From positions 1 through 64,000 of the forward strand of contig JANWXM010000004.1 of assembly GCA_025055285.1 (NCBI GenBank): a stretch of DNA of 64,000 nucleotides. Direction: 5' to 3'. Position 1 is the first letter of the stretch; the number at the start of each line of letters is the position of its first letter. This document shows positions 8,031-17,647 of the stretch, piece by piece. Made by a program: the position numbers and the translations under genes. A model generated the notes under the pieces. That model ran no database searches, was not told where the DNA came from, and saw only the letters and a list, made by a program, of their open reading frames with translations. This stretch comes from Saprospiraceae bacterium. GTDB lineage: Bacteria; Bacteroidota; Bacteroidia; Chitinophagales; Saprospiraceae.

Positions 8031-11003
8031 ATGAGTACTCGGTTTTTCCGCCTAAATCAGGTATGTTTTGCCGCCTTAGCGACCCTATCGGTGGGAATTG
8101 CAGTGTCGTTTAACCACCCTTCTCCTCGCCCAGCATTCGACCCTCGCGAAAGCCAGTGGGTGGACTCTGTTTTTCAGGCCTTGACTCCCGCCGAGCGAAT
8201 TGGACAGTTGTTCATGATTCGGGCGCATTCCGACAAAGGCCCCGATTACGAGCAAAAAGTAGCAGACCTTATTCAAAAATACCGCGTAGGGGGACTGTGT
8301 TTTTTTCAAGGAACCCCCGAGCGTCAGGCCCTTTTAACCAATCGGTATCAAGCCCTATCTGACCGCGTACCGTTGCTCATTTCCATGGATGCGGAGTGGG
8401 GGCTAGGCATGCGCTTGCGCGAAGGCACCATTGCCTATCCGCGGCAACTGATGTTGGGTGCGCTAACCGATAATCGGCTCATCTATGAAATGGGACGAGA
8501 TATTGCTCGCCAATGCCGGCGGCTAGGCGTACACCTCAATTTTGCTCCTGTGATCGATGTGAACAACAACCCGGCCAATCCTGTCATCAATGATCGTTCC
8601 TTTGGTGAGGACCGCAAAAACGTGGCTGCAAAGGCCTTTCAATACATGATGGGGCTACAAGATGGAGGCGTCATGGCCTGTGCCAAGCATTTTCCAGGAC
8701 ATGGCGACACTGATGTGGATTCACACGTAGACCTGCCCGTCCTCAACCACTCGATGGAGCGACTGGACTCGCTGGAGTTATTCCCCTTTCGGGCACTGAT
8801 TCTTTACGGAGTGGCCAGTGTTATGGTGGCCCATTTACATGTGCCTACGTTGGATGCTCGCAAGAACAGACCAACTACGCTTAGTCGAGCAGCTATCATG
8901 GGGTTACTCCGCAAGAAGATGGGCTACGAGGGCCTCATTCTCACCGATGCAATGGAAATGGAGGGAGTAGCCAAATTTTTCAGACCGGGTCAGGCTGAGG
9001 TAGAAGCTCTACAGGCAGGCAACGATATGATCTTGCTACCGCCCAATTTGGAAGCGGCTTTCCATGCGGTGCAAACCGCCATCCTCGATGGCACGCTCGA
9101 TGCTCGTCAGCTAGCTGAAAGCGTGCGCCGCGTTTTGCGCGCTAAATACCGCCTTGGCCTTGTTTCCCCTCAGCGCGTAGACACAGCAAACCTGCGCCGC
9201 GACCTGAATACGCCGGCCTCGCTCGTACTGCGCCGAAAGCTCATCGAACATGCCATCACCCTCGTGCGCGATCGCGATGGTTTGGCCGGAATGGCCAATT
9301 TGGAGCATCAACGCATCGCCGCTGTGGCCCTGGGCGACACCACGCCTACGCCCTTTCAAAAAATGTGCTTACGCTATGCCCCGCTAGCTCTTTTTAATCT
9401 TCCGAAAAATCCAGATTCCTCTTCGGCTACAAAACTGTTGGATACCCTGCGCACTTTCGATGCAGTTCTGATTGGCCTACACGGCATGACGCGCCGCCCA
9501 GAACAAAACTACGGGTTAACGCCAGCCCAAATAGCGCTTGTGCGCTCCATTTGTCATGCAAATCCGAAGACAGCGCTCTTTGTCTTTGGAAATCCTTACA
9601 GCCTAGCGCATTTCGATGAAATTCCCACGGTAGTAGCGGCCTATTCCGATGACTCGACGGTTCAGGAAGTCGCGGCACAGGCCTTCTTTGGCGCCATCGA
9701 TTTTCAGGGGGTCTTGCCCGTCACGGCCTCTGCGCAAGCCCGCCTGAAACAGGGCATCCAACGCCATTTCCCTTCTAAACGATTGGCGTATGACTTGCCA
9801 GAGGCTGTCGGACTAAACAGCGATACTTTGCGCCTCTTAGACACTCTTGCTACCGAACTCATTGCTGCAGGTGCTGCGCCAGGCTGCCAAGTACTCGTCG
9901 CTAAAGATGGTAAGGTGGTCTGGTACAAAGCGTACGGACACCACACCTACGAGCCTTCAGCCCGGCCCGTAGCTCTGGAAGACTTGTACGACCTGGCTTC
10001 TATCACAAAAGTGGCCGCAACAACTCTCGCCCTCATGTATGAAGTCGATGCAAACCGTATCCACCTCGACTCGCCTCTCCTTCGCTACCTGCCAGAATTA
10101 GAAAAAACCAACAAGGCCAACCTAACCCTGCGCGAGATTCTCGTGCATCAGGCGGGCCTGCAAGCATGGATACCTTTTTATCAGAAAACCCTTACTGCAC
10201 TGGGCAAACCCTCTTCTGAACTCTATTTGCCGCGCCCCATGACCTGCTACGAAATTCCCGTGGCGCGCGAACTGTATCTCGCTGATGACTACCGCGACAC
10301 CATCTGGCAACACATCTTCGCATCGCCGTTGCGCGAAGACCGATCGTATCGCTATTCCGATTTAGGGCTTTATCTATGTGCGCGAATTATAGAACGGCTT
10401 GAGCATCAACCTCTAGACGTCTTCGTGCGCCGTATTTTCTACCGCCCAATGGGCCTTTCGACTACAGTATTCAACCCGTGGCAATTGGGCCTAAGCGACC
10501 GATGCGTCCCTACGGAAGAGGACAATTACTTCCGCCATCAGCGTTTGCAAGGGTACGTACACGACATGGGCGCGGCCATGCTCGGTGGCGTTAGTGGCCA
10601 TGCGGGCTTGTTCAGCAATGCAAATGACCTGGCCAAACTCTTTCAAATGCTCCTTAACAGAGGCGAGTACGGCGGTCGGCGCTACTTAATGCCCAATACC
10701 GTCGCTCTCTTTACCCAGCGCCATCTAGCCAGTACGCGCAGAGGCTTAGGATTCGACATGAAGGAATTAGACCCTAACAAAACACCAAACATGAGCCTTC
10801 TGGCCAGCCCTCACACCTTTGGACATACCGGATTCACCGGAACCTGCGCATGGGCCGACCCTGAACATCGCTTGATTTTCATCTTTCTCTCTAACCGCAC
10901 CTTCCCTACAATGGAAAACAACAAATTGCTCAACGGAAACTATCGCCCGCGCCTGCAAAGTGTGGTCTATCGAGCCCTCATGCGAGAAAGAACCGCCAAC
11001 TAG
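8031..11003 (+). CDS. Glycoside hydrolase family 3 / serine beta-lactamase-fold fusion, secreted
   Basis: 990 residues from the ATG at 8031. An N-terminal hydrophobic segment (about residues 10-27) precedes a NagZ-type GH3 domain: KHFPGHGDTDVDSH holds the catalytic His region from His220, and LTDAMEM holds the nucleophile Asp306. A GH3 C-terminal subdomain extends to about residue 585. Residues 600-985 form a class C beta-lactamase/esterase-like domain with Ser657-Ile-Thr-Lys660, a YSD motif and HTGFTG. The GH3 half should release N-acetylglucosamine from muropeptides or similar glycans; the serine-hydrolase half may act on peptide or ester groups. The same architecture is common in Bacteroidota. 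The 295 bp upstream hold no convincing gene. An earlier ATG at 7989 is possible but less likely. Confidence 0.88.
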   Translation: MSTRFFRLNQVCFAALATLSVGIAVSFNHPSPRPAFDPRESQWVDSVFQALTPAERIGQLFMIRAHSDKGPDYEQKVADLIQKYRVGGLCFFQGTPERQALLTNRYQALSDRVPLLISMDAEWGLGMRLREGTIAYPRQLMLGALTDNRLIYEMGRDIARQCRRLGVHLNFAPVIDVNNNPANPVINDRSFGEDRKNVAAKAFQYMMGLQDGGVMACAKHFPGHGDTDVDSHVDLPVLNHSMERLDSLELFPFRALILYGVASVMVAHLHVPTLDARKNRPTTLSRAAIMGLLRKKMGYEGLILTDAMEMEGVAKFFRPGQAEVEALQAGNDMILLPPNLEAAFHAVQTAILDGTLDARQLAESVRRVLRAKYRLGLVSPQRVDTANLRRDLNTPASLVLRRKLIEHAITLVRDRDGLAGMANLEHQRIAAVALGDTTPTPFQKMCLRYAPLALFNLPKNPDSSSATKLLDTLRTFDAVLIGLHGMTRRPEQNYGLTPAQIALVRSICHANPKTALFVFGNPYSLAHFDEIPTVVAAYSDDSTVQEVAAQAFFGAIDFQGVLPVTASAQARLKQGIQRHFPSKRLAYDLPEAVGLNSDTLRLLDTLATELIAAGAAPGCQVLVAKDGKVVWYKAYGHHTYEPSARPVALEDLYDLASITKVAATTLALMYEVDANRIHLDSPLLRYLPELEKTNKANLTLREILVHQAGLQAWIPFYQKTLTALGKPSSELYLPRPMTCYEIPVARELYLADDYRDTIWQHIFASPLREDRSYRYSDLGLYLCARIIERLEHQPLDVFVRRIFYRPMGLSTTVFNPWQLGLSDRCVPTEEDNYFRHQRLQGYVHDMGAAMLGGVSGHAGLFSNANDLAKLFQMLLNRGEYGGRRYLMPNTVALFTQRHLASTRRGLGFDMKELDPNKTPNMSLLASPHTFGHTGFTGTCAWADPEHRLIFIFLSNRTFPTMENNKLLNGNYRPRLQSVVYRALMRERTAN

Positions 11004-11217
11004 GCAACCCTGGGCACAGGGCAAACTTTCTCTCTTTCTCGATGTACAGCCATTTTTCGTTCAGCGGCTGTACTTCTCCGGAACGTTGTCCTTGCCTTTT
11101 GGGCAAATACTCCTTGGAGCGGCATCTATAAACCTCATAATTGATGGCTTTGCAGGGAAAAATGTATACAATTGCGCTCCTACAAGACAATTCTTCGAAT
11201 TTTTCTCTATTACGTCG

Positions 11218-11247
11218 TTGAAATACTGTATGCGGTCATTACATTTA
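11218..11247 (+). promoter_or_regulatory. Candidate promoter of the Kor operon
   Basis: TTG at 11218-11220, a 19-nt spacer, then TACATTTA at 11240-11247, one mismatch from TAnnTTTG. The predicted start near 11254 lies about 30 nt before the first ATG of the three-gene operon. It is the best match in the 281-bp gap. Confidence 0.4.
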
Positions 11248-11284
11248 CCGCCGTTAACTTCTGTGCAAACTTCTATGCTGTGCT

Positions 11285-13102
11285 ATGAAACCGACCGACA
11301 TTCGGGATCCAGAATATTTCCATAAGGTAGTGGACTGCCAATACGCATGTCCAGCACATACACCCGTGCCTGAATATATTCGCCTAATAGCAGCTGGCCG
11401 ATACACGGAGGCATACATGCTAAACTGGGAGTCGAACGTATTTCCAGGCGTTTTGGGTCGCACTTGTGACCGACCATGCGAGCCGGCGTGTCGGCGCGGC
11501 CGAGTAGAGGAAAAACCTGTGGCCATTTGCCGCCTCAAGCGAGTTGCCGCCGATTACAAGGACGATGTGCGCGCGCTTATGCCTCAGGGGCCATTCCCGC
11601 CCAATGGAAAGAAAATCGCCCTCGTGGGTGCGGGTCCGGCCTCTTTGACCGTGGCGCGCGATTTAGCTCCCTTGGGCTATGAAATTCACCTCTACGACGA
11701 CCAAAAGAAAGGCGGCGGCATGATGCGCAGCCAAATACCCGCCTTTCGGCTGCCTGAGAGCGTTCTCGACGAAGAGGTGGATTACATCTTAAACATGGGC
11801 ATCCATACCCATTTTAACTGTTACGTCAGCAGCATGCGCGAGTTGTTGGCCAAAGATTACGACGCTATATTTGTTGGCACGGGAGCGCCTCGCGGTAGCG
11901 ACTTGTCGAAACTGCCAGGGCGTCAAGAAGGCGCCGCCAACATTCACATTGGCATCGAATGGCTAGCGAGCGTGGCCTTTGGCCATACTGATCGCATCGG
12001 CAAGCGCGTCATTGTGTTGGGCGGCGGCAACACCGCCATGGATTGCTGCAGAACAGCCCGCCGCTTGGGCGGCGAACAAGTCACGGTAGTTGTCCGAAGC
12101 CCATTCAAAGATATGAAAGCCTCCCCGTGGGAGATTGAAGACGCCCTGCGCGAAGGCGTAACTATCCTCAACTGCATGCCGCCTAAAGCCTTTATCGTTG
12201 AGAATGGGCGCCTGAAAGGTGTTCTATTTGAGCATGTAGAAGCTGTCTACGATGAGAATGGCAAGCGAACGCTTGTGCCCACGGGCCAGCCCGATACCTT
12301 TTTAGAAGCCGACGACGTGCTTATTGCCATCGGGCAAGAAAACGCCTTTCCTTGGATTGAACGCGACTTGGGCATCGAGTTTGGCAAGTGGGACATGCCT
12401 GTACTCGACCCTATAACGTTTCAATCAACCCATCCAAAAGTGTTTTTCGGGGGTGACGCGGCTTTTGGCCCTAAAAACATCATCACAGCAGTAGCACACG
12501 GCCATCAGGCAGCTATATCTATCCACCTCTTTTGTATGGGTTTAGACCTGCATCGCGACCGACCGGCTCCTACTGTCAACATCTTCCAGCAAAAGATGGG
12601 CGTTCACGAATGGCTATACGACAATTTCGTCGTCAACGACCGTCGCTATGCCGTGCCGCACGTCCCTGAAGAGATTGCTCTGAAAAACCGCCGCATAGAA
12701 GTCGAATTGGGCTTTGACCCTCACTTGGCTTACAAAGAAGCAGAGCGTTGCCTAAATTGCGATGTCCAAACGGTCTTTACCTCTAGTTTGTGTATCGAAT
12801 GCGACGCTTGCGTAGACATTTGCCCCACTTCCTGCATTACTTTCACTTACAACGGCGAAGAAGATGACCTGCGCTTGCGCTTAAATGCACCAGCAAACAA
12901 CCGCAGCCAAGATCTATATGTATCCGACACGTTACCTACTGGTCGCGTGATGATTAAGGATGAAAATGTGTGCCTCCACTGTGGCCTATGCGCTGAGCGT
13001 TGTCCCACTTCCGCCTGGGATATGCAGAAGTATTTGTACCAGGTCACGAAGGCATGTAAAATTTGGGAAATCGCGCGTGCCTCAGTGGCTGAACCTGTTT
13101 GA
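11285..13102 (+). CDS. FAD/NAD(P)H-dependent Fe-S oxidoreductase subunit (GltD/NfnL-like), Kor operon
   Basis: 605 residues. The N-terminal cysteine domain (Cys18, 22, 61, 65, 69) is of the type that binds Fe-S clusters in glutamate synthase small subunit, NfnL and dihydropyrimidine dehydrogenase. A first Rossmann fold has GAGPAS at 115-120 for FAD; a second (VIVLGGGNTAMD, about residue 240) is for NAD(P)H. A bacterial ferredoxin-like C-terminus has two 4Fe-4S motifs (CIECDACVDICP and CLHCGLCAERCP). It should pass electrons between NAD(P)H and the Fe-S centres. Its position 39 bp before korA argues that it is the electron-transfer partner of KorAB. Glutamate synthase small subunit is less likely: no large subunit is nearby, and the C-terminal ferredoxin domain is not part of GltD. 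Confidence 0.85.
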   Translation: MKPTDIRDPEYFHKVVDCQYACPAHTPVPEYIRLIAAGRYTEAYMLNWESNVFPGVLGRTCDRPCEPACRRGRVEEKPVAICRLKRVAADYKDDVRALMPQGPFPPNGKKIALVGAGPASLTVARDLAPLGYEIHLYDDQKKGGGMMRSQIPAFRLPESVLDEEVDYILNMGIHTHFNCYVSSMRELLAKDYDAIFVGTGAPRGSDLSKLPGRQEGAANIHIGIEWLASVAFGHTDRIGKRVIVLGGGNTAMDCCRTARRLGGEQVTVVVRSPFKDMKASPWEIEDALREGVTILNCMPPKAFIVENGRLKGVLFEHVEAVYDENGKRTLVPTGQPDTFLEADDVLIAIGQENAFPWIERDLGIEFGKWDMPVLDPITFQSTHPKVFFGGDAAFGPKNIITAVAHGHQAAISIHLFCMGLDLHRDRPAPTVNIFQQKMGVHEWLYDNFVVNDRRYAVPHVPEEIALKNRRIEVELGFDPHLAYKEAERCLNCDVQTVFTSSLCIECDACVDICPTSCITFTYNGEEDDLRLRLNAPANNRSQDLYVSDTLPTGRVMIKDENVCLHCGLCAERCPTSAWDMQKYLYQVTKACKIWEIARASVAEPV

Positions 13103-13141
13103 TCTTTTAAGCCTTTTTCGAGCAAATTAAGATACCTTGCT

Positions 13142-14986
13142 ATGGTTTCCCTCGTGAACGATTTCGTTATTCGCTTTGCCAATGTCAACGGGACGGGATC
13201 GGCGAGTGCCAACACGCTCTTTGCAAAAAGTATATTTCGCATGGGCGTGCCCGTTACGCCAAAGAATATTTTTCCGTCGAACATTCAGGGCCTTCCCACT
13301 TGGTATGAGGTACGTGTAAACGAGCGCGGCTATTTAGGGCGGCGAGCAGGTATTGATTTGTTGGTGGGTGTTAATCCTCAGAGCATGCCCAACGATGTAC
13401 GCTCTGTGCGCCCAGGAGGGTATTTCATGTACGACAGTAGTCGCCCGCTAGACAAATCGCTTATCCGCGACGATATCCACTACTTAGGCATCCCTATGAT
13501 TCTGTTGTGCCAGAAGCACTTTGAAGTGCCTCGCGTGCAACAGTTGCTTAAAAATATGGTCTACGTTGGCGCGCTAACGGCACTGCTGGACATTGAGATG
13601 GATGTGGTTAAGCAATTGGTTATCGAGCAGTTCAAAAACAAAGAAAAATTGGTAGCGTCCAACCATTTGGCCTTAGAACTGGGTTTTCAGTACGCGCGCG
13701 AGCACTACGAATGTCCCTTGCCCATACGAGTACAACGGCGCAATAACGTCGGCGACCGCATCATGATGACGGGTAATACGGCTTGCGCTTTAGGTGCTCT
13801 TTACGGCGGCGCTACAGTAGCCGCGTGGTATCCTATCACACCCTCTACATCGGTGGTGGATGCCTTTGAAAAATACGCCCACCGCCTGCGCACTGACCCT
13901 CAAACGGGCGAAAAAAAGTTTGCAATCGTTCAGGCTGAAGATGAATTGGCTGCCCTAGGCATCGTCATCGGCGCTATGTGGAATGGTGCCCGCGCCTTCA
14001 CAGCGACAAGCGGGCCAGGGCTTTCTCTAATGAATGAATTCTTAGGCTTGGCTTACTTCGCAGAAATCCCCGCTGTACTGATCGATGTGCAGCGCGGCGG
14101 TCCCTCTACTGGGATGCCCACTCGCACTCAACAGTCTGACCTGTTGCTCGCGGCCTACGCCTCGCACGGAGATACTAAACACCCCTTACTCTTTCCTGCA
14201 ACACCCACTGAGTGCTTTGAAATGACCGCCGATGCCTTCGACTTGGCCGAGCGCCTTCAAACGCCCGTCATTGTAATGACAGACCTAGACCTTGGAATGA
14301 ACGAACACCTCACTGCGCCGCTGCGCTGGGACGACAAACGCCGCTATGACCGAGGCAAGGTATTGACGGCTGAAGCCCTCGAACGCATCCAAAACTGGGG
14401 GCGCTATCTAGACCTTGATGGCGATGGCATCCCTTATCGAACCATCCCAGGTACACATCCTACCAAAGGCGCTTTCTTTACCCGAGGCTCCTCCAAGGAT
14501 GAATATGCGCGCTACACAGAGGATGGAGAAGCCTACCGGCGCAATATGGACCGCCTCCTCAAGAAATGGCATACGGCTCGAGACCTCGTTCATCCACCCG
14601 AATTTTTCCAACCAAAACCACAGCATCCAGAGGCTATTGTCTTTTTTGGAACCTCTACCTATGCAGCAATAGAGGCGATAGATGAATTGCGAGCCATAGG
14701 CATCGAACTAGACGCCATGCGCTTGCGCGCCTTTCCTTTCTGCCAAGCCGTGTACGATTTTATTGAGCAGCACGAACGCGTCTACGTAGTAGAGCAAAAT
14801 CGCGACGCGCAAATGCGCTCGTTGCTTTTGATCGAACTGGGCGTTTCACCTCAGAAACTAATCCCAGTGCTTCACTACGATGGCCTTCCCATCACCGCAG
14901 CCTCAATTGTTGGCCAAATCGTGAAGCACCATCCCGCTGCAGCAGAATGGCTAAGTACTAACGGCCATTCGCATGTGCTAACCTGA
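13142..14986 (+). CDS. 2-oxoacid:acceptor oxidoreductase, fused gamma-alpha subunit (KorA)
   Basis: 614 residues. Residues 1-190 are the gamma (POR catalytic) domain, starting FVIRFANVNGTGSASAN. Residues from about 205 are the alpha domain with GNTACALGALYGGATVAAWYPITPS, the AEDELAALG segment and SGPGLSLMNE. With KorB it catalyses CoA-dependent oxidative decarboxylation of a 2-oxoacid, most often 2-oxoglutarate, reducing ferredoxin or another Fe-S acceptor, or the reverse. Substrate choice cannot be read with certainty; pyruvate or branched-chain acids remain possible. Second gene of the operon, 39 bp after the FAD subunit and 59 bp before korB. Confidence 0.9.
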   Translation: MVSLVNDFVIRFANVNGTGSASANTLFAKSIFRMGVPVTPKNIFPSNIQGLPTWYEVRVNERGYLGRRAGIDLLVGVNPQSMPNDVRSVRPGGYFMYDSSRPLDKSLIRDDIHYLGIPMILLCQKHFEVPRVQQLLKNMVYVGALTALLDIEMDVVKQLVIEQFKNKEKLVASNHLALELGFQYAREHYECPLPIRVQRRNNVGDRIMMTGNTACALGALYGGATVAAWYPITPSTSVVDAFEKYAHRLRTDPQTGEKKFAIVQAEDELAALGIVIGAMWNGARAFTATSGPGLSLMNEFLGLAYFAEIPAVLIDVQRGGPSTGMPTRTQQSDLLLAAYASHGDTKHPLLFPATPTECFEMTADAFDLAERLQTPVIVMTDLDLGMNEHLTAPLRWDDKRRYDRGKVLTAEALERIQNWGRYLDLDGDGIPYRTIPGTHPTKGAFFTRGSSKDEYARYTEDGEAYRRNMDRLLKKWHTARDLVHPPEFFQPKPQHPEAIVFFGTSTYAAIEAIDELRAIGIELDAMRLRAFPFCQAVYDFIEQHERVYVVEQNRDAQMRSLLLIELGVSPQKLIPVLHYDGLPITAASIVGQIVKHHPAAAEWLSTNGHSHVLT

Positions 14987-15045
14987 GCAATATTGCTCAT
15001 TCTCAAACGAACTTCATTGCGCAACCGGTAAAAGAGTTCACCGCT

Positions 15046-16098
15046 ATGACTTACTTGCGTCCTGAAATTCGCCATCCCGAAAGTAAGCGCAACGCCTTGG
15101 GCTATACCCGACAATACTATGAAGGCGCCCTCTCTACCTTGTGCGCAGGTTGTGGCCACGACTCGGTAAGCGGAGCCATCGTCCAGGCTTGCTTCGAACT
15201 CGCCATCGAACCTCATCGCGTGGCCAAATTGTCGGGCATCGGCTGTTCCTCAAAAACACCTACCTACTTCCTGGGTAATTCGCACGGGTTCAACGCTGTT
15301 CATGGGCGTATGCCTTCCGTAGCGACGGGTGCTAATTTGGCCAATCGAGACCTGATTTACCTAGGCATATCGGGCGACGGCGATACTGCTTCCATCGGCA
15401 TGGGTCAGTTTGTTCACGCTGTGCGGCGCAACCTCAACATCACCTACATCGTCATGAACAATGGCTGCTACGGCTTAACAAAAGGACAAGACTCCGCCAC
15501 TGCCGATGAGGGCTCTAAAAACAAGAGCGGTCATGTCAATCCTTTTCACAGCATCGATCTATGCGGCTTAGCCATCGAATTGGGCGCCACTTTCGTAGCG
15601 CGCAGTTTCTCTGGAGACAAAGCTCAGCTCGTCCCACTAATTAAGGCAGCGCTTTCTCACCAGGGCTTCGCTTTTTTAGACGTGCTTTCTCCGTGCGTGA
15701 CGTTCAACAACAACCCGGGCTCTACAAAATCTTACGACTACGTGCGGGAACACATGGAGGTTACGGCTGCTTTAGACTACGTTCCGGAAAAGGCAGCAAT
15801 CTCGGCGGATTATGGCGAGGGAGAGGTCTGCGCAGTAACGCTGCACGATGGCTCTCAAGTAATACTGCGCAAGTTAGCTAACGACTGGTACCCTAGCGAT
15901 CGCATAGCCGCTATGAAGTACCTGCACGAAACCCGTCAGCGCGGAGAAATTCTCACAGGTATCCTTTATCTTGAGGCAACAGGGCGCGACTTACACGCCA
16001 TGCTGAATACGCATAGGCGCCCGCTCAATGCCCTTAGCGAAGAAGACCTTTGCCCTGGCAGTGCCGCATTGGAGCGCATCAACGCAGAAAGCCGATAA
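15046..16098 (+). CDS. 2-oxoacid:acceptor oxidoreductase, beta subunit (KorB)
   Basis: 350 residues. This is the thiamine-diphosphate and 4Fe-4S subunit. CAGCGHDS (Cys33, Cys36) and GIGCSSKTP (Cys67) supply cluster ligands, with a further Cys in LSPCVTFNNN. GISGDGDTASIG and VMNNGCYGLTKGQDS form the ThDP/Mg2+-binding motif. The 2-oxoglutarate and general 2-oxoacid beta subunits share this length. It completes the Kor trio and ends 11 bp from the convergent aspartokinase gene. The acceptor is unknown; the neighbouring NAD(P)H/FAD/Fe-S protein is the obvious candidate. Confidence 0.92.
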   Translation: MTYLRPEIRHPESKRNALGYTRQYYEGALSTLCAGCGHDSVSGAIVQACFELAIEPHRVAKLSGIGCSSKTPTYFLGNSHGFNAVHGRMPSVATGANLANRDLIYLGISGDGDTASIGMGQFVHAVRRNLNITYIVMNNGCYGLTKGQDSATADEGSKNKSGHVNPFHSIDLCGLAIELGATFVARSFSGDKAQLVPLIKAALSHQGFAFLDVLSPCVTFNNNPGSTKSYDYVREHMEVTAALDYVPEKAAISADYGEGEVCAVTLHDGSQVILRKLANDWYPSDRIAAMKYLHETRQRGEILTGILYLEATGRDLHAMLNTHRRPLNALSEEDLCPGSAALERINAESR

Positions 16099-16109
16099 CG
16101 CGCAGCACT

Positions 16110-17417
16110 TCATCCCTTCGCTCGCTCTAACTCTACCGCTCGTCGCTCCACAGCAGGAACGTTTTTAACTACCATCTGTAAAGTATTGCGCAAACGCTCC
16201 TCAAAGAGGACAATCATGCCTTTCTTTAAATTAGCAATCGTCTCCTCATTGTAATGTCGGACGGTGATGAGCTCTAGCCCGTCTTGACGTTTGACATAGA
16301 ATTGGTCTGAAATGCGTTGAATGAATTTCTCAATGCGGTCGGGTATGTTGGGCACGCAAATCGTAAAACTGATAGCGGTGTTTTGCATCATGTTCACGAA
16401 GATGCGCAATTCGGAAAGTTCTGCAAACAAGCGGGCAATGTGTTGTTCGGCCACGAATGAATAGTCGTTGGTGATGATGTGCAGCAGAGTCTGATTTTTT
16501 TCCACAACTACGATGGGCGGATAGGTTTCGTCGACGTCGCTGCTGATTTCAGTGCCAGGAGCCTCTGGGTCTAGAAAAGATTTGACATACAGCGGGATAC
16601 TCTTATTTTGGAGAGGCTTAATAGTCTTTGGGTGGATAACTTGAGCGCCGTAATAAGTCATTTCGATAGCTTCGCGATACGACAGGCGGTCGAGTTTGAC
16701 GGTGTTTTCGAATAAGCGCGGATCGGCATTGAGGACACCAGGCACATCTTTCCAGATCGTCATACTTTCGGCATCGAGGCAAAAAGAGAAGATTGCTGCT
16801 GAATAGTCGGAGCCCTCGCGTCCTAGCGTGGTAGTAAAATTCTCCGTAGAGGAGGCGATGAAACCTTGGGTAAGGACAAATCCTCCTCGTTCCAGCATCG
16901 GTGGAATGAGTCGTAAAGCATTGGCCTTAGTCTTGTCCCAGAGCACCCAACCTTCGCGGTAGGTGTTGTCAGTGATGATAACGTCGCGCGCATCGAGCCA
17001 TTGGGTAGGCAGTCCTATGTGGTTCAAATACGCTGCTACAATGCGGGAAGAGACGAGTTCTCCTACACACACTATTTGATCGTAAACGTAGTCGTAGTTT
17101 TCGGCTGGTGGCTCTTCGAGCATCCATTCTGCTTCGACAAATGCATCGTGAACAGCAACGAACACCTCATGGTCTGGCGGGAAAAGGTCACGCATAATCG
17201 CATAATGCTGCTCTTTAATCGCTTCGAGAAGGGCTTGGGCTTGGCCATCTCGCTTGTAGTGAGCAGCCACTACGGCTTCTAAAGCATTGGTTGTCTTGCC
17301 CATAGCCGATACGACAATCAGCAGCGACTTGTCGCGATGGCGTTGTAAGATACTTGCCACGTTTCGCACCCCTGCCGCATCTTTCAGACTAGCGCCACCA
17401 AATTTGAATACTTGCAT
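16110..17417 (-). CDS. Aspartate kinase
   Basis: 435 residues from the ATG at 17417. First step of the aspartate pathway to lysine, threonine, methionine and diaminopimelate: ATP-dependent phosphorylation of aspartate. The opening MQVFKFGGASLKDA is the kinase signature. Further motifs are LIVVSAMGKTTNALE, LGREGSDYSAA and VHPKTIKPLQ. The C-terminal third is the regulatory ACT region, so feedback control is likely although the effector is not predictable. There is no fusion to homoserine dehydrogenase. An in-frame ATG at 17456 would add 13 residues upstream of the promoter-proximal start and is rejected because the promoter box lies inside it. Confidence 0.93.
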   Translation of the reverse strand: MQVFKFGGASLKDAAGVRNVASILQRHRDKSLLIVVSAMGKTTNALEAVVAAHYKRDGQAQALLEAIKEQHYAIMRDLFPPDHEVFVAVHDAFVEAEWMLEEPPAENYDYVYDQIVCVGELVSSRIVAAYLNHIGLPTQWLDARDVIITDNTYREGWVLWDKTKANALRLIPPMLERGGFVLTQGFIASSTENFTTTLGREGSDYSAAIFSFCLDAESMTIWKDVPGVLNADPRLFENTVKLDRLSYREAIEMTYYGAQVIHPKTIKPLQNKSIPLYVKSFLDPEAPGTEISSDVDETYPPIVVVEKNQTLLHIITNDYSFVAEQHIARLFAELSELRIFVNMMQNTAISFTICVPNIPDRIEKFIQRISDQFYVKRQDGLELITVRHYNEETIANLKKGMIVLFEERLRNTLQMVVKNVPAVERRAVELERAKG

Positions 17418-17434
17418 AATTTGTGGGAAAAAAG

Positions 17435-17467
17435 CAAATTTATTTTGGCGCGGCAAACATCCGCAAA
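17435..17467 (-). promoter_or_regulatory. Promoter of aspartate kinase gene
   Basis: On the minus strand TTTG (17467-17464), a 21-nt spacer and TAAATTTG (17442-17435), a full match to the Bacteroidota -33/-7 pattern. The transcript would start near 17428, about ten bases before the ATG at 17417. Confidence 0.65.
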
Positions 17468-17647
17468 AATTGCTAATCCGCGCCAGTCATATGGGTTTTT
17501 TCAGCAAAGCCTTTCGTAAAAAAGTATTCTAGAAATTCACTAGAATTAGACCATTACAACTCTCCCGACAAACCCTATTTGCGTGTCAGCCGTTTTTATG
17601 GAGCTATCAGCACTTTGTCACATTGTTGAAGATAAACGTCACCCTAC

